Source: Chryseobacterium vrystaatense | GTDB lineage: Bacteria; Bacteroidota; Bacteroidia; Flavobacteriales; Weeksellaceae | Length of the DNA stretch: 64,000 bases | Assembly (NCBI RefSeq): GCF_000737765.1 | Contig: NZ_JPRI01000004.1 | Location: 1-64,000 of the forward strand | Direction: 5' to 3' | Shown: positions 9,317 to 18,269 of the stretch, in pieces | Layout of the letters: the number at the start of each line of letters is the position of its first letter | Numbering within the stretch: position 1 is the first letter of the stretch | Notes under the pieces: generated by a model | Seen by the model: only the letters and a program-made list of their open reading frames with translations | Told to the model about the DNA's origin: nothing | Databases searched by the model: none | Program-made: the position numbers and the translations under genes

Positions 9317-10741
9317 TTACTTAAGGGATTTAATAGAAAAAATAGCAATGATAACGGCAAGGGCACATACAACAGCTGCTGATAAGAATGCAGTCTGAAA
9401 CCCTTCATTAAGGGCAGCAGTATCCGTAGCACCGGCGATTTTAACAGCATTGGTTTTTGCTGCTGAAATTGCAACGACTATAGCCAAACCTAAAGCTGAA
9501 CCCACCTGATAACTCGTGTTCACCAGCCCGGAAGCAAGTCCCGTTTCTCCCGGTTTAGCCCCAGACATGGAAGCAATAGTCCCCGGAATATAAGCTAATG
9601 ACATCCCCAACGCACCCAGGAGAGAAGCAGGCAGGACATTGACTAAAAATGTTCCGTCGGGAGGAATAATGCTAAACAGAAGAAGAGACACGGTAAGAGA
9701 AATAAGGCCCGCAATCAGATTGTTTTTAAAGCCAAATTTAGCAACCAGTTTGCCTGTAACACCTACCATCAGAAGCATGATCGCAATAGTCATAGGCAAC
9801 AACGCCAATCCGCTGTTAAAAGCAGAATAATGCAAAGTCTGCTGTAAATAGAGATTCAGAAAGAACCATAACGGGATCCATGCTGCAGCCAGTAAAGCCA
9901 TGACCAGATTACCGGATGACAGATTGGGAACTTTAAATATACTTAGCGGTACCAACGGTTCCTTTTTCTGCTTTTGGATGATCAGGAAGATAACCAATAA
10001 CAGGATGGAAAGGGCTAGCAATCCAATAGTCTGCATAGATTTCCATCCTGCACCTTCAGCGGAGACAATAGCATAAACCGCAAGTATCAATGCTGCTGTG
10101 GCAAAAATTGCCCCGGCAATATCTACTTTTCCTTTTTGTGTAGCCCCTTTAAACAGGAGGTTTCGGCTAAAAAGAAGTACCGCAATTCCTATCGGAATGT
10201 TAATCAGGAATACCCACTGCCACGATAGCCATTCGGTAATCGCTCCGCCAAGGAAAACCCCTGCAGAGCCACCGGCTGCCGCAGAAGCACCCCAAAAACC
10301 TAATGCTTTATTGAGTTCTTTGGGATCGGTAAATTTGGATAACACTAAAGTAAGAGCTGCCGGAGCAATAAGGGCAGAACCCAAGCCCTGCAAAGCCCTT
10401 CCGGTATTCAGTGCTGCTTCCGACCAGGCCACACCTGCCAAAAGAGATGCCGCCGAAAGGATAGCAAATCCCCACATGAAAATCTTACGGGCACCAAACA
10501 GATCAGATAAACGGCCGCCCAACAGCAAAAAGCCACCAAACAGAATTACATACGCGTTAAAAATCCATTGAAGTCCACTTTGCGAATAGCCAAGATCTGC
10601 TTTTATTGCCGGTAAGGCCACCCCAATAATAGAGGTATCCATAATTACTATAAATTCTGCCGCGCACAGTAAAAAAAGGGCCGACCAGCGTTTGCTGTAT
10701 GGGACCGTTCTGTCCATAGCCTGTGTTGTATCTGTCATCAT
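9317..10741 (-). CDS. MFS drug:H+ antiporter, DHA2 (EmrB/QacA-like) family
   Basis: 474 residues with about 14 hydrophobic helices, as in DHA2 transporters. Family motifs: 'FIVIMDTSIIGVALPAIKAD' in TM1 (motif D1, about 30-49), 'LLLGGRLSDLFGARKIFMWG' (motif A, about 76-95), 'GRALQGLGSALIAPAALTLV' (about 113-132) and the antiporter motif C 'GFWGASAAAGGSAGVFLGGA' (about 148-167). It exports hydrophobic compounds with the proton gradient. It is the last gene of the adaptor-RND-TolC-MFS set, 32 bases after tolC, which is unusual because a self-sufficient inner-membrane pump follows a complete tripartite pump. Start is ATGATG at 10741 or 10738. Confidence 0.88.
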   Translation of the reverse strand: MMTDTTQAMDRTVPYSKRWSALFLLCAAEFIVIMDTSIIGVALPAIKADLGYSQSGLQWIFNAYVILFGGFLLLGGRLSDLFGARKIFMWGFAILSAASLLAGVAWSEAALNTGRALQGLGSALIAPAALTLVLSKFTDPKELNKALGFWGASAAAGGSAGVFLGGAITEWLSWQWVFLINIPIGIAVLLFSRNLLFKGATQKGKVDIAGAIFATAALILAVYAIVSAEGAGWKSMQTIGLLALSILLLVIFLIIQKQKKEPLVPLSIFKVPNLSSGNLVMALLAAAWIPLWFFLNLYLQQTLHYSAFNSGLALLPMTIAIMLLMVGVTGKLVAKFGFKNNLIAGLISLTVSLLLFSIIPPDGTFLVNVLPASLLGALGMSLAYIPGTIASMSGAKPGETGLASGLVNTSYQVGSALGLAIVVAISAAKTNAVKIAGATDTAALNEGFQTAFLSAAVVCALAVIIAIFSIKSLK

Positions 10742-10773
10742 ATTTTTTATTTTTATTATTTATTTAGATTTAA

Positions 10774-12123
10774 TTATAAGCTCAACAACCCCAGGGCATT
10801 TTGCAGTTGTACATGGAGTATTCGTAAATGGTATACTGCGTTCAGGTAATTGATTTGGGCTTCGGTAAGTGCCAGTTCGGCATCTGTAAGTTCAAGCCTT
10901 GAGCCCAGGCTGTTCTGGAAACGGGACTCCACCATTTTATGATTTAACTCCGCAGATTTTATCGTGGTCTCGTGAATGTCCAGTTGCGTAATGGCTTCTT
11001 TCCATTTGCTGATAATCGTGGCAAGTTCGGTTCTGACCTCATCTTTTAGATCATTAAGCCGTATGTCTTCCTGTTGTACTTTGATTTTGGACTGAATGAT
11101 CTGAGACTTTGTACGGTTACCATTAAAAATAGGAACGCTAAGCTCTATGCCGACAAAAGAAGTTCTGGGCCATGCATATTGGCTGAATTTAAAATCATCC
11201 GCCTGCAGCTGCACCTGATACTGACCTATGAGCGATATTTGTGGTAAGAGTTCTGCCTGAGTGGCCTTCAGTTTTTTCTGAGTGAGATCGATGACCAGTT
11301 TTTGAATGGTAATATCGTTCCTGTTCTTTTCGGCAATGCGGAATGCCTCATCCACCTGCTGAAACTCTGTCTGGCTTGTCGCTATACCAAGCTCCAGGGG
11401 ATCGGTCAATTCAATTTCGACTGGTTCCTTTAAGCCGATCAGCCTTTTCAGTTCGATACCAGATACATCGATTCGGTTTTTCAGGTAGGATACAGAGGAT
11501 CTGAGGTTTTCTACGGCAATGAAGCTTCTCAAAGTATCTGATTTTAAGCCCCGGCCCTGAGCCAGCAGCGAACGGGAATCTTTCAGAGCCCTGATATTCC
11601 GTTCAAGACTTTGCTCGAATGAGCCCACCTGCCGGTTCATCATCAGTATATCAAGATAACCGGTGGAAACCTTAAGGGCTACACGGCTTTTCAGGTCAGC
11701 GGTTTTCATATTCTCGATCTTTTCATTGATCTTTGAGACCTTTGTAAGCTCATGCTTGACGGGTGCATAAATAGGCTGGTATAACGATACGAATGTATTA
11801 TAAACGTTTTTTCCACCCACGGCGACATCCTGGACAGGTTTGTCGGTACCCGCGAATGAACCCGGGAGAAAGATCACCTGTCTGTCGAAGTACCGGGAGT
11901 ATGCCGCATTGGCAGAAATGCTGGGTAGCAGGCTGCCTTTTGTTTCCCTCGTCATTTCTTTAGCGTGGATCTCTTCCAAAACCTGTATCTGTATGGCTTT
12001 ATTTCCCTGCTTTGCCATTTCGAGAGCATCGGTGAGGGTAAGTGCCGTTTTCTGTGCATACAATACGTTGACATGGTAGGTCAGAAACAGTACTGTAGCT
12101 ATATATAAGATCTTTGTTTTCAT
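10774..12123 (-). CDS. TolC-family outer-membrane efflux channel
   Basis: 449 residues with a signal peptide ending near 'NVLYAQ' (about 18-23). Two outer-membrane-efflux-protein repeats follow, each mostly long alpha helices: 'LTLTDALEMAKQGNKAIQIQ' near the N-terminus and 'RFQNSLGSRLELTDAELALT' near the C-terminus ('S..LELTDAE..L..AQ' is typical). TolC trimers form the outer-membrane exit of RND pumps. The gene is 30 bases downstream of the RND permease and 32 upstream of the MFS gene, all on one strand, so it should serve the pump of this operon. Confidence 0.9.
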   Translation of the reverse strand: MKTKILYIATVLFLTYHVNVLYAQKTALTLTDALEMAKQGNKAIQIQVLEEIHAKEMTRETKGSLLPSISANAAYSRYFDRQVIFLPGSFAGTDKPVQDVAVGGKNVYNTFVSLYQPIYAPVKHELTKVSKINEKIENMKTADLKSRVALKVSTGYLDILMMNRQVGSFEQSLERNIRALKDSRSLLAQGRGLKSDTLRSFIAVENLRSSVSYLKNRIDVSGIELKRLIGLKEPVEIELTDPLELGIATSQTEFQQVDEAFRIAEKNRNDITIQKLVIDLTQKKLKATQAELLPQISLIGQYQVQLQADDFKFSQYAWPRTSFVGIELSVPIFNGNRTKSQIIQSKIKVQQEDIRLNDLKDEVRTELATIISKWKEAITQLDIHETTIKSAELNHKMVESRFQNSLGSRLELTDAELALTEAQINYLNAVYHLRILHVQLQNALGLLSL

Positions 12124-12153
12124 TTTATCTTCTTTGAAATTTAATTCATGATT

Positions 12154-15100
12154 CTATTCGTGGCTTCCCTGAGCTTCTGTATCTTCTTCCACAATCACTT
12201 TCTTAATTTTACTGCTTGATAAATAAGAGTAAACAGCAGGGATGATGAACAGGGTAAGTATTCCGGAAAAAACCAGTCCACCGGCAATGACAATTCCCAG
12301 TGACTGTCGGCTGTTAACGGTAAGCGCAATGGGCAGTACTCCAAATATCATGGCCAGTGATGTCATCAGAATCGGACGGAAACGCTGTTCTGCAGCCTGT
12401 ATAGCCGCTTCGTATTTTGACAGTCCTGTATCTTTCAGATGGTTGGCAAATTCCACGATAAGTATTCCGTTTTTGGTGATCAGTCCCACCAGAGTAATAA
12501 TCCCGATCTGACTGAATACATTTAAGCTCTGACCAAACCACGACAGACTAAGAATGGCTCCGGTTATTGCCATCGGTACGGTAAGCATAATGATCAGGGG
12601 ATCACGAAGGCTTCCGAACTGAGCGGCCAGGATCATATAAATAAACAGCAGTGCAACGATCAGCGTAAAACTGATATTACCCTGGCTTTCAGTATAGTCC
12701 CGTGACTGTCCCGCCAACGAACTTTTGAAATTTTCACCCAGTACATCTTTCTTGATCTTTTCAATTTCCTGTATTCCTTCGGCAAGGCTCACTCCCGGTG
12801 CCATTGCTGCAGATACGGTAGCGGATGTATATTGATCATACCTGTAAATAGCTGCCGGGCTTACGGCCTCTTCTGTGGTGATCAGATTATTCAATGGGAT
12901 CATCATTCCTGTTGCAGAACGGACATAGATCGCACTCAAATCACTTTTATCATTTCTGTTCTCACGGTCCAACTGCCCAATCACTTCGTACTGGCGGTCG
13001 TTACGCAGAAAATATCCATAACGCTGTCCTGAGAAAGAAAGCTGCAGGGTATGGGCTATTTCTTCCATAGACACCCCCATCAGAGCTGCTTTCTGGCGGT
13101 CGATATTGATTTTGACTTCCGGTTTATTGATCTTGAGATCAGCATCAACAAAGAGAAGTTTCTTGCTTTGTCTTGCTGCCATCAGAAATTTTGGAAGAAC
13201 GGCAGTCAGACTGTCCAGATTTTGCGACTGCAATACATACTGAATAGGCATACCACCTCCATAACGGCTGCCAATGGTGGGAGGCAGATAAGGAAATAAT
13301 AGAAATCCTCTGAATTTCCCGGAAGCAGCTCCATATTGGTTATACAGGTCCTGAATGCTGGATTTCCTCTCTTTGGGATCTTTAAGGTAGATACTCTGTA
13401 CCGCTACATTTACAGGTGCCGGAGCAGGAATGAATGAGATCGCAACCATCGAATAGGTCTGATAAAGTCCGTCGGTAGAGTCGTTGACATATTTCCCGAC
13501 TTCCGTCATGTGCTTTTTCATATAATCGAAAGAAACACCTTCGGGAGCAACAGCGATAAGGCTCATATTGGATCGGTCTTCTACGGGAGCTAATTCTGAA
13601 GGAAGTTTTTCGCCTACAAAATAGATCAGTGAAGTCGTACCCGCAAGGAAAACCCAGGCCAGCCATCTGGCGCGCATAAATGCTTTTAACAAAAATGCAT
13701 ATCCATTATTTAAACGGACGAAGAACGGCTCGGTAACACGGTAAAACCAATTCGGTCTTTCTTTTTTCTTAAGAAAATAGGCACTTAACATCGGAGTAAG
13801 GGTTAATGCCACTAAAGCAGAAACTAATACTGATCCCGATACCACAATGGCAAACTCCTTGAAAAGCTGTCCGCTGATACCACCCATAAAAACAATAGGC
13901 AGAAATACTGCTGCCAACGTAATGGTAGTAGAAATAACGGCAAAATAAATTTCTTTGGAACCTTTAAATGCGGCCTGTATCGGCGACATGCCCTCTTCAA
14001 TTTTTTTATAAATATTTTCGAGGACAACAATGGCATCATCCACTACGAGTCCTATGGAAAGGACCAGTCCCAGAAGCGTCAGTATGTTGATGGAGAAATC
14101 CGCCACATACATGATGAAAAATGCGGAAAGAATCGAAACGGGAATGGCAATGACCGGAATAAGGGTAGACCGCCAGTCTCTAAGGAATAGGAAGATGATC
14201 AGTACCACGAGTCCGAAAGCAATGAAAAGTGTTTCTTCAACCTCTTTAATAGATTCCCGCACAGAATGGGTAAAGTCGAATCCTACGATCAGTCGGTATT
14301 CAGAAGGGATTTCTTTTCGAAGCTGATCCAGCCTCTTATAAAATTCATCCACTACTTCAATAGCGTTTGCTCCACGCTGTATCTGAATGGCTACACCAAT
14401 ACCAACCCTGTTGAGGTTTCCTGTTTCGTTGATGATGGCCGTACGCTCATTGACTTCCCCCAATTCGGCAGAACCAATATCTTTCAGTTTGATCACGGTA
14501 TTGCCTACCTGCTTGATGAGCATTTCCTCAAAATCCTTTACAGAAGTAAGGCGCCCCATGGTACGGATGCTTAGTTCGCTGTTCGTCCCGTCTATCCGTC
14601 CTGCTGGCAGATCGATATTCTCCCGGGCTAATGCCTGTCGGATGTCTGCCGGAGTAAGCTGATAGGCTGCCAGTTTTGCAGGTTCAAAGCGAAGCCGCAT
14701 GGCATATTTATGTTCCCCGACAATGGACACATTATTGATGCCGGGAATCGACTGAATTCTGTCTTTGATGGTAGTAGAGGCGAGGTGGCTGACCTCCTTG
14801 ATGTCTTTGGTATCACTTTCCACTTCAAGGAATGCCACCAGATTATCTGGGGATGATGTTTTTTGAACAATAGGAGGATCCACATCTACAGGAAGCTGCT
14901 TACGGGATTTGGCTACTTTATCTCTAACATCATTGAGGGCATCCTCAATGTCTATTTCACGATTGAACTCTATGGAAATAACACTTGCCTGTTCTCTCGA
15001 TTCGGAAGATATGGTGCGTATTCCGTTGGCTTCCGCGATCGATTCTTCCATAGGTTTGGTGATCTTTGATGCGATGACTTCAGGACTTGCTCCGGGATAA

Positions 15101-15249
15101 AAAGTAACGACCGAAATTACAGGAGGCTCTGTCAGCGGAAATTCCCGAATACCTAACTCTTTCCATCCTATGATCCCTAAAATGACGATAAGGAGCGAAA
15201 ATACACCGGCCAAAACCGGTTTTTTTATACTTAAAGCTGATATGCTCAT
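12154..15249 (-). CDS. RND efflux permease, HAE1 (AcrB/MexB-like) family
   Basis: 1031 residues, standard for AcrB-type permeases. The N-terminus 'MSISALSIKKPVLAGVFSLL' is the first membrane helix; a large periplasmic porter loop follows (about 35-330). The proton-relay motif in TM4 is present as 'GLVVDDAIVVLENIYKKIEE' with two adjacent Asp. The second half repeats the fold ('VGLITKNGILIVEFANHLKD' near residue 930). The lack of Glu/Met-rich CusA-type motifs argues for amphiphilic drugs rather than metal ions as substrate. The gene lies between the adaptor (21 bases upstream) and TolC (30 bases downstream). Because the operon promoter matches the copper-type promoters, metal stress may induce this pump; that is inference. 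Confidence 0.93.
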   Translation of the reverse strand: MSISALSIKKPVLAGVFSLLIVILGIIGWKELGIREFPLTEPPVISVVTFYPGASPEVIASKITKPMEESIAEANGIRTISSESREQASVISIEFNREIDIEDALNDVRDKVAKSRKQLPVDVDPPIVQKTSSPDNLVAFLEVESDTKDIKEVSHLASTTIKDRIQSIPGINNVSIVGEHKYAMRLRFEPAKLAAYQLTPADIRQALARENIDLPAGRIDGTNSELSIRTMGRLTSVKDFEEMLIKQVGNTVIKLKDIGSAELGEVNERTAIINETGNLNRVGIGVAIQIQRGANAIEVVDEFYKRLDQLRKEIPSEYRLIVGFDFTHSVRESIKEVEETLFIAFGLVVLIIFLFLRDWRSTLIPVIAIPVSILSAFFIMYVADFSINILTLLGLVLSIGLVVDDAIVVLENIYKKIEEGMSPIQAAFKGSKEIYFAVISTTITLAAVFLPIVFMGGISGQLFKEFAIVVSGSVLVSALVALTLTPMLSAYFLKKKERPNWFYRVTEPFFVRLNNGYAFLLKAFMRARWLAWVFLAGTTSLIYFVGEKLPSELAPVEDRSNMSLIAVAPEGVSFDYMKKHMTEVGKYVNDSTDGLYQTYSMVAISFIPAPAPVNVAVQSIYLKDPKERKSSIQDLYNQYGAASGKFRGFLLFPYLPPTIGSRYGGGMPIQYVLQSQNLDSLTAVLPKFLMAARQSKKLLFVDADLKINKPEVKINIDRQKAALMGVSMEEIAHTLQLSFSGQRYGYFLRNDRQYEVIGQLDRENRNDKSDLSAIYVRSATGMMIPLNNLITTEEAVSPAAIYRYDQYTSATVSAAMAPGVSLAEGIQEIEKIKKDVLGENFKSSLAGQSRDYTESQGNISFTLIVALLFIYMILAAQFGSLRDPLIIMLTVPMAITGAILSLSWFGQSLNVFSQIGIITLVGLITKNGILIVEFANHLKDTGLSKYEAAIQAAEQRFRPILMTSLAMIFGVLPIALTVNSRQSLGIVIAGGLVFSGILTLFIIPAVYSYLSSSKIKKVIVEEDTEAQGSHE

Positions 15250-15270
15250 AATGCTAAGATTTGAAATTGA

Positions 15271-16359
15271 TTATTTGGAGACCACTGCTTTTACGGGTGT
15301 ACCGTCTCCTAAGCGCAGCATATTTGACACAATGATACTGTCTCCCGCACTAATGCCGGATGTAATGACAGCATCTGTTTCGGTCCTGTTGCTTATGGTA
15401 ACTGCTTTGGGTTTTGCGACACCGCTCTTGATGACAAATACGGAATACCCTTTTTCACCCGGGGCGAGTGCTTCCGTGGGGACCATAATCCCCGTAGCTC
15501 CCTTATTGGAAACATGGAAATAGACTTTAGCAGAAAGTCCCGCACGAAATTTTCCATCCGTATTCCGGGCAATAGCCTGTACCTGTAAACTCCTGGTTTG
15601 AGCTTCAAGGCCGGGCTCTGTTGCGATAATCGTTGCTGAATATTCCTGATCAGAAAGCTCGGCAGTAAACCGTACTTCACCTCCCGTCTGTATCAATGGC
15701 AGATATTTTTCCGGAACAGAGAAATTGATTTTGATGCTGCTTTGATCCTGTAGGGTAACCAACCCTGCACCAGGTGTTACATAAGCGCCCAGGTGTACTT
15801 TTGAAATTCCAATTTTCCCTGAAAACGGGGCACGGATCACGGTCTTGGCAAGTTCCACCTGAAGGAGATCCTGCTGTGCACTTAAGGATTGAAAACGCAT
15901 AACCGCTTCATCATATTCCTGAGGTCTTACGGTTTCAGTTTTTAATAGATTGTTTAACCTGTTTTTGCTAAGCTGGGCAAGCTTCAGTTCGGCACCGATC
16001 TGTTTTAAACGGGATCTGATATCAGCGTCATTCAGCTTGTAAAGAACATCTCCCTGACGCACATAGCTGCCATCTTTAAAGGCTACCTGTGTAATCTTTT
16101 GAGGCAGTTCGCTTACGATGGAAACTTCGCGGTAAGGCATCATTGTTCCCACGACAGCCTCCTCCTGGTTGAGCTGCTCTTCCTGAGCGACAATAATGTC
16201 TACCGGCAGTTTACTGGCATCAGCCTGAGCCGCTGCTGTCTTTTCAGGTGCTTTTTTTTCTTTGTTTTCACAACCAATCAACAGGATGCCTAACAAGGGA
16301 ATTAAAACCCCCAATCTTTGTGTACTGTATTTGTATAACATGACTTTTATTTTATCCAA
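15271..16359 (-). CDS. RND efflux periplasmic adaptor (membrane fusion protein, lipoprotein)
   Basis: 362 residues with a lipoprotein signal ('LIPLLGILLIGC', Cys about 30). Barrel-sandwich/lipoyl halves: 'REVSIVSELPQKITQVAFKD' then 'GSYVRQGDVLYKL' (about 77-109) and 'TVIRAPFSGKIGISKVHLGA' (about 173-192), separated by a short alpha hairpin. A beta-barrel and membrane-proximal domain follow (about 200-360). It connects the RND permease to TolC. First gene of the operon; the promoter's -7 element ends 21 bases before the ATG at 16359. An in-frame ATG at 16341 is also possible and would give a more usual lipoprotein signal length. Confidence 0.9.
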   Translation of the reverse strand: MDKIKVMLYKYSTQRLGVLIPLLGILLIGCENKEKKAPEKTAAAQADASKLPVDIIVAQEEQLNQEEAVVGTMMPYREVSIVSELPQKITQVAFKDGSYVRQGDVLYKLNDADIRSRLKQIGAELKLAQLSKNRLNNLLKTETVRPQEYDEAVMRFQSLSAQQDLLQVELAKTVIRAPFSGKIGISKVHLGAYVTPGAGLVTLQDQSSIKINFSVPEKYLPLIQTGGEVRFTAELSDQEYSATIIATEPGLEAQTRSLQVQAIARNTDGKFRAGLSAKVYFHVSNKGATGIMVPTEALAPGEKGYSVFVIKSGVAKPKAVTISNRTETDAVITSGISAGDSIIVSNMLRLGDGTPVKAVVSK

Positions 16360-16380
16360 CTAACTGTTAAATTTCACGGT

Positions 16381-16444
16381 CAAAATTACCTACAGATGCG
16401 GCCGTGCTTTCTACACAATTACAGATAAGATTTGTGGAATTTAC
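16381..16444 (-). promoter_or_regulatory. Metal-type promoter 2: -7 element plus paired AraC-like half-sites (RND/MFS efflux operon)
   Basis: CAAAATTA at 16381-16388 is the complement of a perfect -7 element (TAATTTTG). The distal site GATTTGTGGAATTTAC is at 16429-16444, 40 bases beyond it, and shares GATTTGT and ATTTAC with the other two copies. The proximal half-site CTACACAATT at 16411-16420 is the weakest of the three. Spacing is identical to promoters 1 and 3. No -33 TTG at the right distance. Confidence 0.65.
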
Positions 16445-16504
16445 CTCGTGTTATCTTCAGATACTAAAGAACATGGGGTATTGAATCTGAGAGGAATGGA
16501 AATG

Positions 16505-16544
16505 AAAAAGCGAAACCCGTCAACTGATAGGATTTCGCATTTTA
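16505..16544 (-). terminator. Terminator after the interrupted AraC gene
   Basis: On the minus strand GCGAAA, one mismatch and CC pair with GG and TTTCGC around an 11-base loop, followed by TTTTTC. In plus coordinates the arms are about 16510-16518 and 16530-16538. It closes the AraC-type pseudogene region and insulates the RND operon promoter from it. Confidence 0.6.
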
Positions 16545-16599
16545 ATGATACTTGCGGCAGTTTTGTAATCTGCCTGAAAATAAAATATAACTGTATTTT

Positions 16600-17187
16600 T
16601 CAGGATGGTTTATGCGTAGTGCACTGATCCTCTATAATGGCCATTTTGTCAAGTCTTATCTGTTTATAATAAGAAGAAGTAAAGCCCGTATATTTTTTTA
16701 ACTGGTTAGAAAGATGTGCGGGGCTGCTGTATCCTAAAGCATACGCAATTTCTGACATTGATTGATTGGTGTATACCAGAAGCTATTTTACTTTTTCTAT
16801 CTTTCTTGAAATGATGAACTTTTCAAGAGTAGATCCTTCGGAAGATGAAAACAGAGAGCTCAGAGAATCATAATCCTTGTGTAATTCGTCGCTGAGAAGG
16901 GTAGAAAATTTAACAGGATTGCCGGTGAATAATTGTTGTTGAATTCCTTTTTCAACAGTTTCCTTAATCTGATCTATGGTTTTTTGATTCCTGCTGTAGA
17001 AAAGATCAAACCCATTTTTTTTCAGCATGTCTCTGATCACCTTCTCATCGATGGCTGTTTTATCTGTTTCTTTTAGAATGACCTCGCCTAAACGTATTTC
17101 CGATAGTTCCAGACCGAGCTTTGGAAATTCCTGGGTCAGAACGAAAATGCATCTGTTGCACACCATCCCTTTGATTAATAATTTCAT
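16600..17187 (-). pseudogene. AraC-type regulator with N-terminal CxxC metal domain, interrupted by an in-frame TAG
   Basis: The frame from ATG 17187 encodes 'MKLLIKGMVCNRCIFVLTQE' with Cys10 and Cys13 (HMA-like N-terminal domain, about 1-75), a linker, and the start of an AraC HTH domain ending IEKVK. There a TAG stands at 16783-16785. Reading on in the same frame gives LLVYTNQSMSEIAYALGYSS and 'LSNQLKKYTGFTSSYYKQIR', then a TGA at 16600-16602. The intact paralogue at 20772-21338 reads KIEKIKELLVYDELSLSEIA at this point, so a single Glu codon (GAG) to TAG change explains the break. Length without the stop would be about 195, as in the paralogue. A 134-residue metal-binding fragment may still be made. 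Confidence 0.85.
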
Positions 17188-17405
17188 GGGGTATAAAATA
17201 TTTAATATTCATAATGTTACCACCCCAAAAGTCTGTTTTTATAAACAATAAATGTTATGTTATTGCTTGTTTGATTTATGATATTTTATGAATCACAGAA
17301 ATAATACATGTTTTTCAAACATTAAAAATTACAAACTAAACAGGCAAAAGCATAGAGTAATTCCTGCTGATCCTGCAGTACTTTGTATGAAAGATAAGAT
17401 GGATA

Positions 17406-17672
17406 ATGAAAAACAAGCAAAATACGGAACATGAAATTCTAAATGTACTTAAAGATTACAATTCAGGGAAAAGCGGTCTGGAACTGTTTAAGAAGTATGG
17501 AGTGTACGGTACGAATATTTTTGAATTAAATAAAAAATATAAAGATCTGGGACCTCATGTCCTGAAAGTAATCATAGAACTGCATGAAGAAAATTCCAGA
17601 TTGAAAACAATGTATGCAGAGGTAAGCATTCAGTATAGAAAATTGAAAGATATACTGAAAGAAGATTTCTAA
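17406..17672 (+). CDS. Orphan IS3 OrfA-like HTH/leucine-zipper protein
   Basis: 88 residues. The first half (about 8-45; 'NSGKSGLELFKKYGVYGTNI') is a helix-turn-helix of the IS3 OrfA kind, and the second half ('LHEENSRLKTMYAEVSIQYR') is the short leucine-zipper helix that ends OrfA proteins. No OrfB integrase or inverted repeats flank it, so it is not a complete insertion sequence. It lies between the interrupted AraC gene and the copA operon in the opposite orientation. It may be a relic of an insertion that reshaped this metal locus, or a small domesticated DNA-binding protein. Confidence 0.55.
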   Translation: MKNKQNTEHEILNVLKDYNSGKSGLELFKKYGVYGTNIFELNKKYKDLGPHVLKVIIELHEENSRLKTMYAEVSIQYRKLKDILKEDF

Positions 17673-17774
17673 TGGGGGGATCCTGTATTTTATGCAGGAA
17701 AATCTGTGAGATAGAGTCTATAAAATGAGTAACAGAATAGGAATCTCTCTTTATGTTAAAAATCCAAGACATAT

Positions 17775-17812
17775 AAAAACGGCGGTCCGGAAATGATGGA
17801 CCGCCGCAACGT
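17775..17812 (-). terminator. Terminator of the copA operon
   Basis: Perfect 8-bp GC-rich stem, GGCGGTCC at 17781-17788 with GGACCGCC at 17798-17805, followed on the minus strand by GTTTTTAT. It stands after the small metal-binding lipoprotein gene. Confidence 0.75.
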
Positions 17813-17842
17813 AAAAATTTTAAAACTTTCTCTTTAATTAAT

Positions 17843-18229
17843 TTATTTTTTTAGTTTGTCTGCGGGAGGATTATAGTCGGGAAGGCTTGTTACCCTTACC
17901 GTATCGATTCCTTCCAGTGACCATGTAATAGGTAACATGGTCATATAACCGCATTTGGGACATGTGTCACCTTCTGAACCTATCATTTCTTTGTGGGAAG
18001 GGCAACCTGTTATAAATTTTCCATTTTTATCAAGTGCCTGACCAAGTTCATTTTCATATTGGTTGATTTTTTTGGTGGTCTTTTTGTTTTCAGCGGCTTG
18101 AGTATGATGATGGCCGTCACCATCTGTGTGGGTATGACTGTTTTTTTCCTTTTTATCACCAGTTCCACAGGAAGAGACAATAGCTACAATTGATGTAAGT
18201 ATGATTGTTTTAAATATATTGATTTTCAT
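17843..18229 (-). CDS. His-rich lipoprotein with heavy-metal-binding domain
   Basis: 128 residues. A lipoprotein signal ends at Cys21 ('VAIVSSCGTG'). A His/Asp stretch follows ('SHTHTDGDGHHHTQAAE', about 31-47). The C-terminal half holds a heavy-metal-binding motif, CPSHKEMIGSEGDTCPKCGY (about 75-94), with the Cys-Pro-x-His and Cys-Pro-x-Cys-Gly pairs of HMBD domains. It would bind copper-like ions in the periplasm or outer membrane. It is 40 bases downstream of copA on the same strand and is followed by a strong terminator, so copA and this gene form an operon. Confidence 0.78.
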   Translation of the reverse strand: MKINIFKTIILTSIVAIVSSCGTGDKKEKNSHTHTDGDGHHHTQAAENKKTTKKINQYENELGQALDKNGKFITGCPSHKEMIGSEGDTCPKCGYMTMLPITWSLEGIDTVRVTSLPDYNPPADKLKK

Positions 18230-18269
18230 TTTATGGTATTATTTGGTTAAAAATTCAGTTTTATTAAGT

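Noticed and set aside
10098..10571. Long antisense frame inside the MFS gene
   Set aside because: Shadow of a GC-richer coding sequence; the MFS protein on the other strand has clear motifs through the same region. The same holds for antisense frames in the RND, copA and thrS genes.
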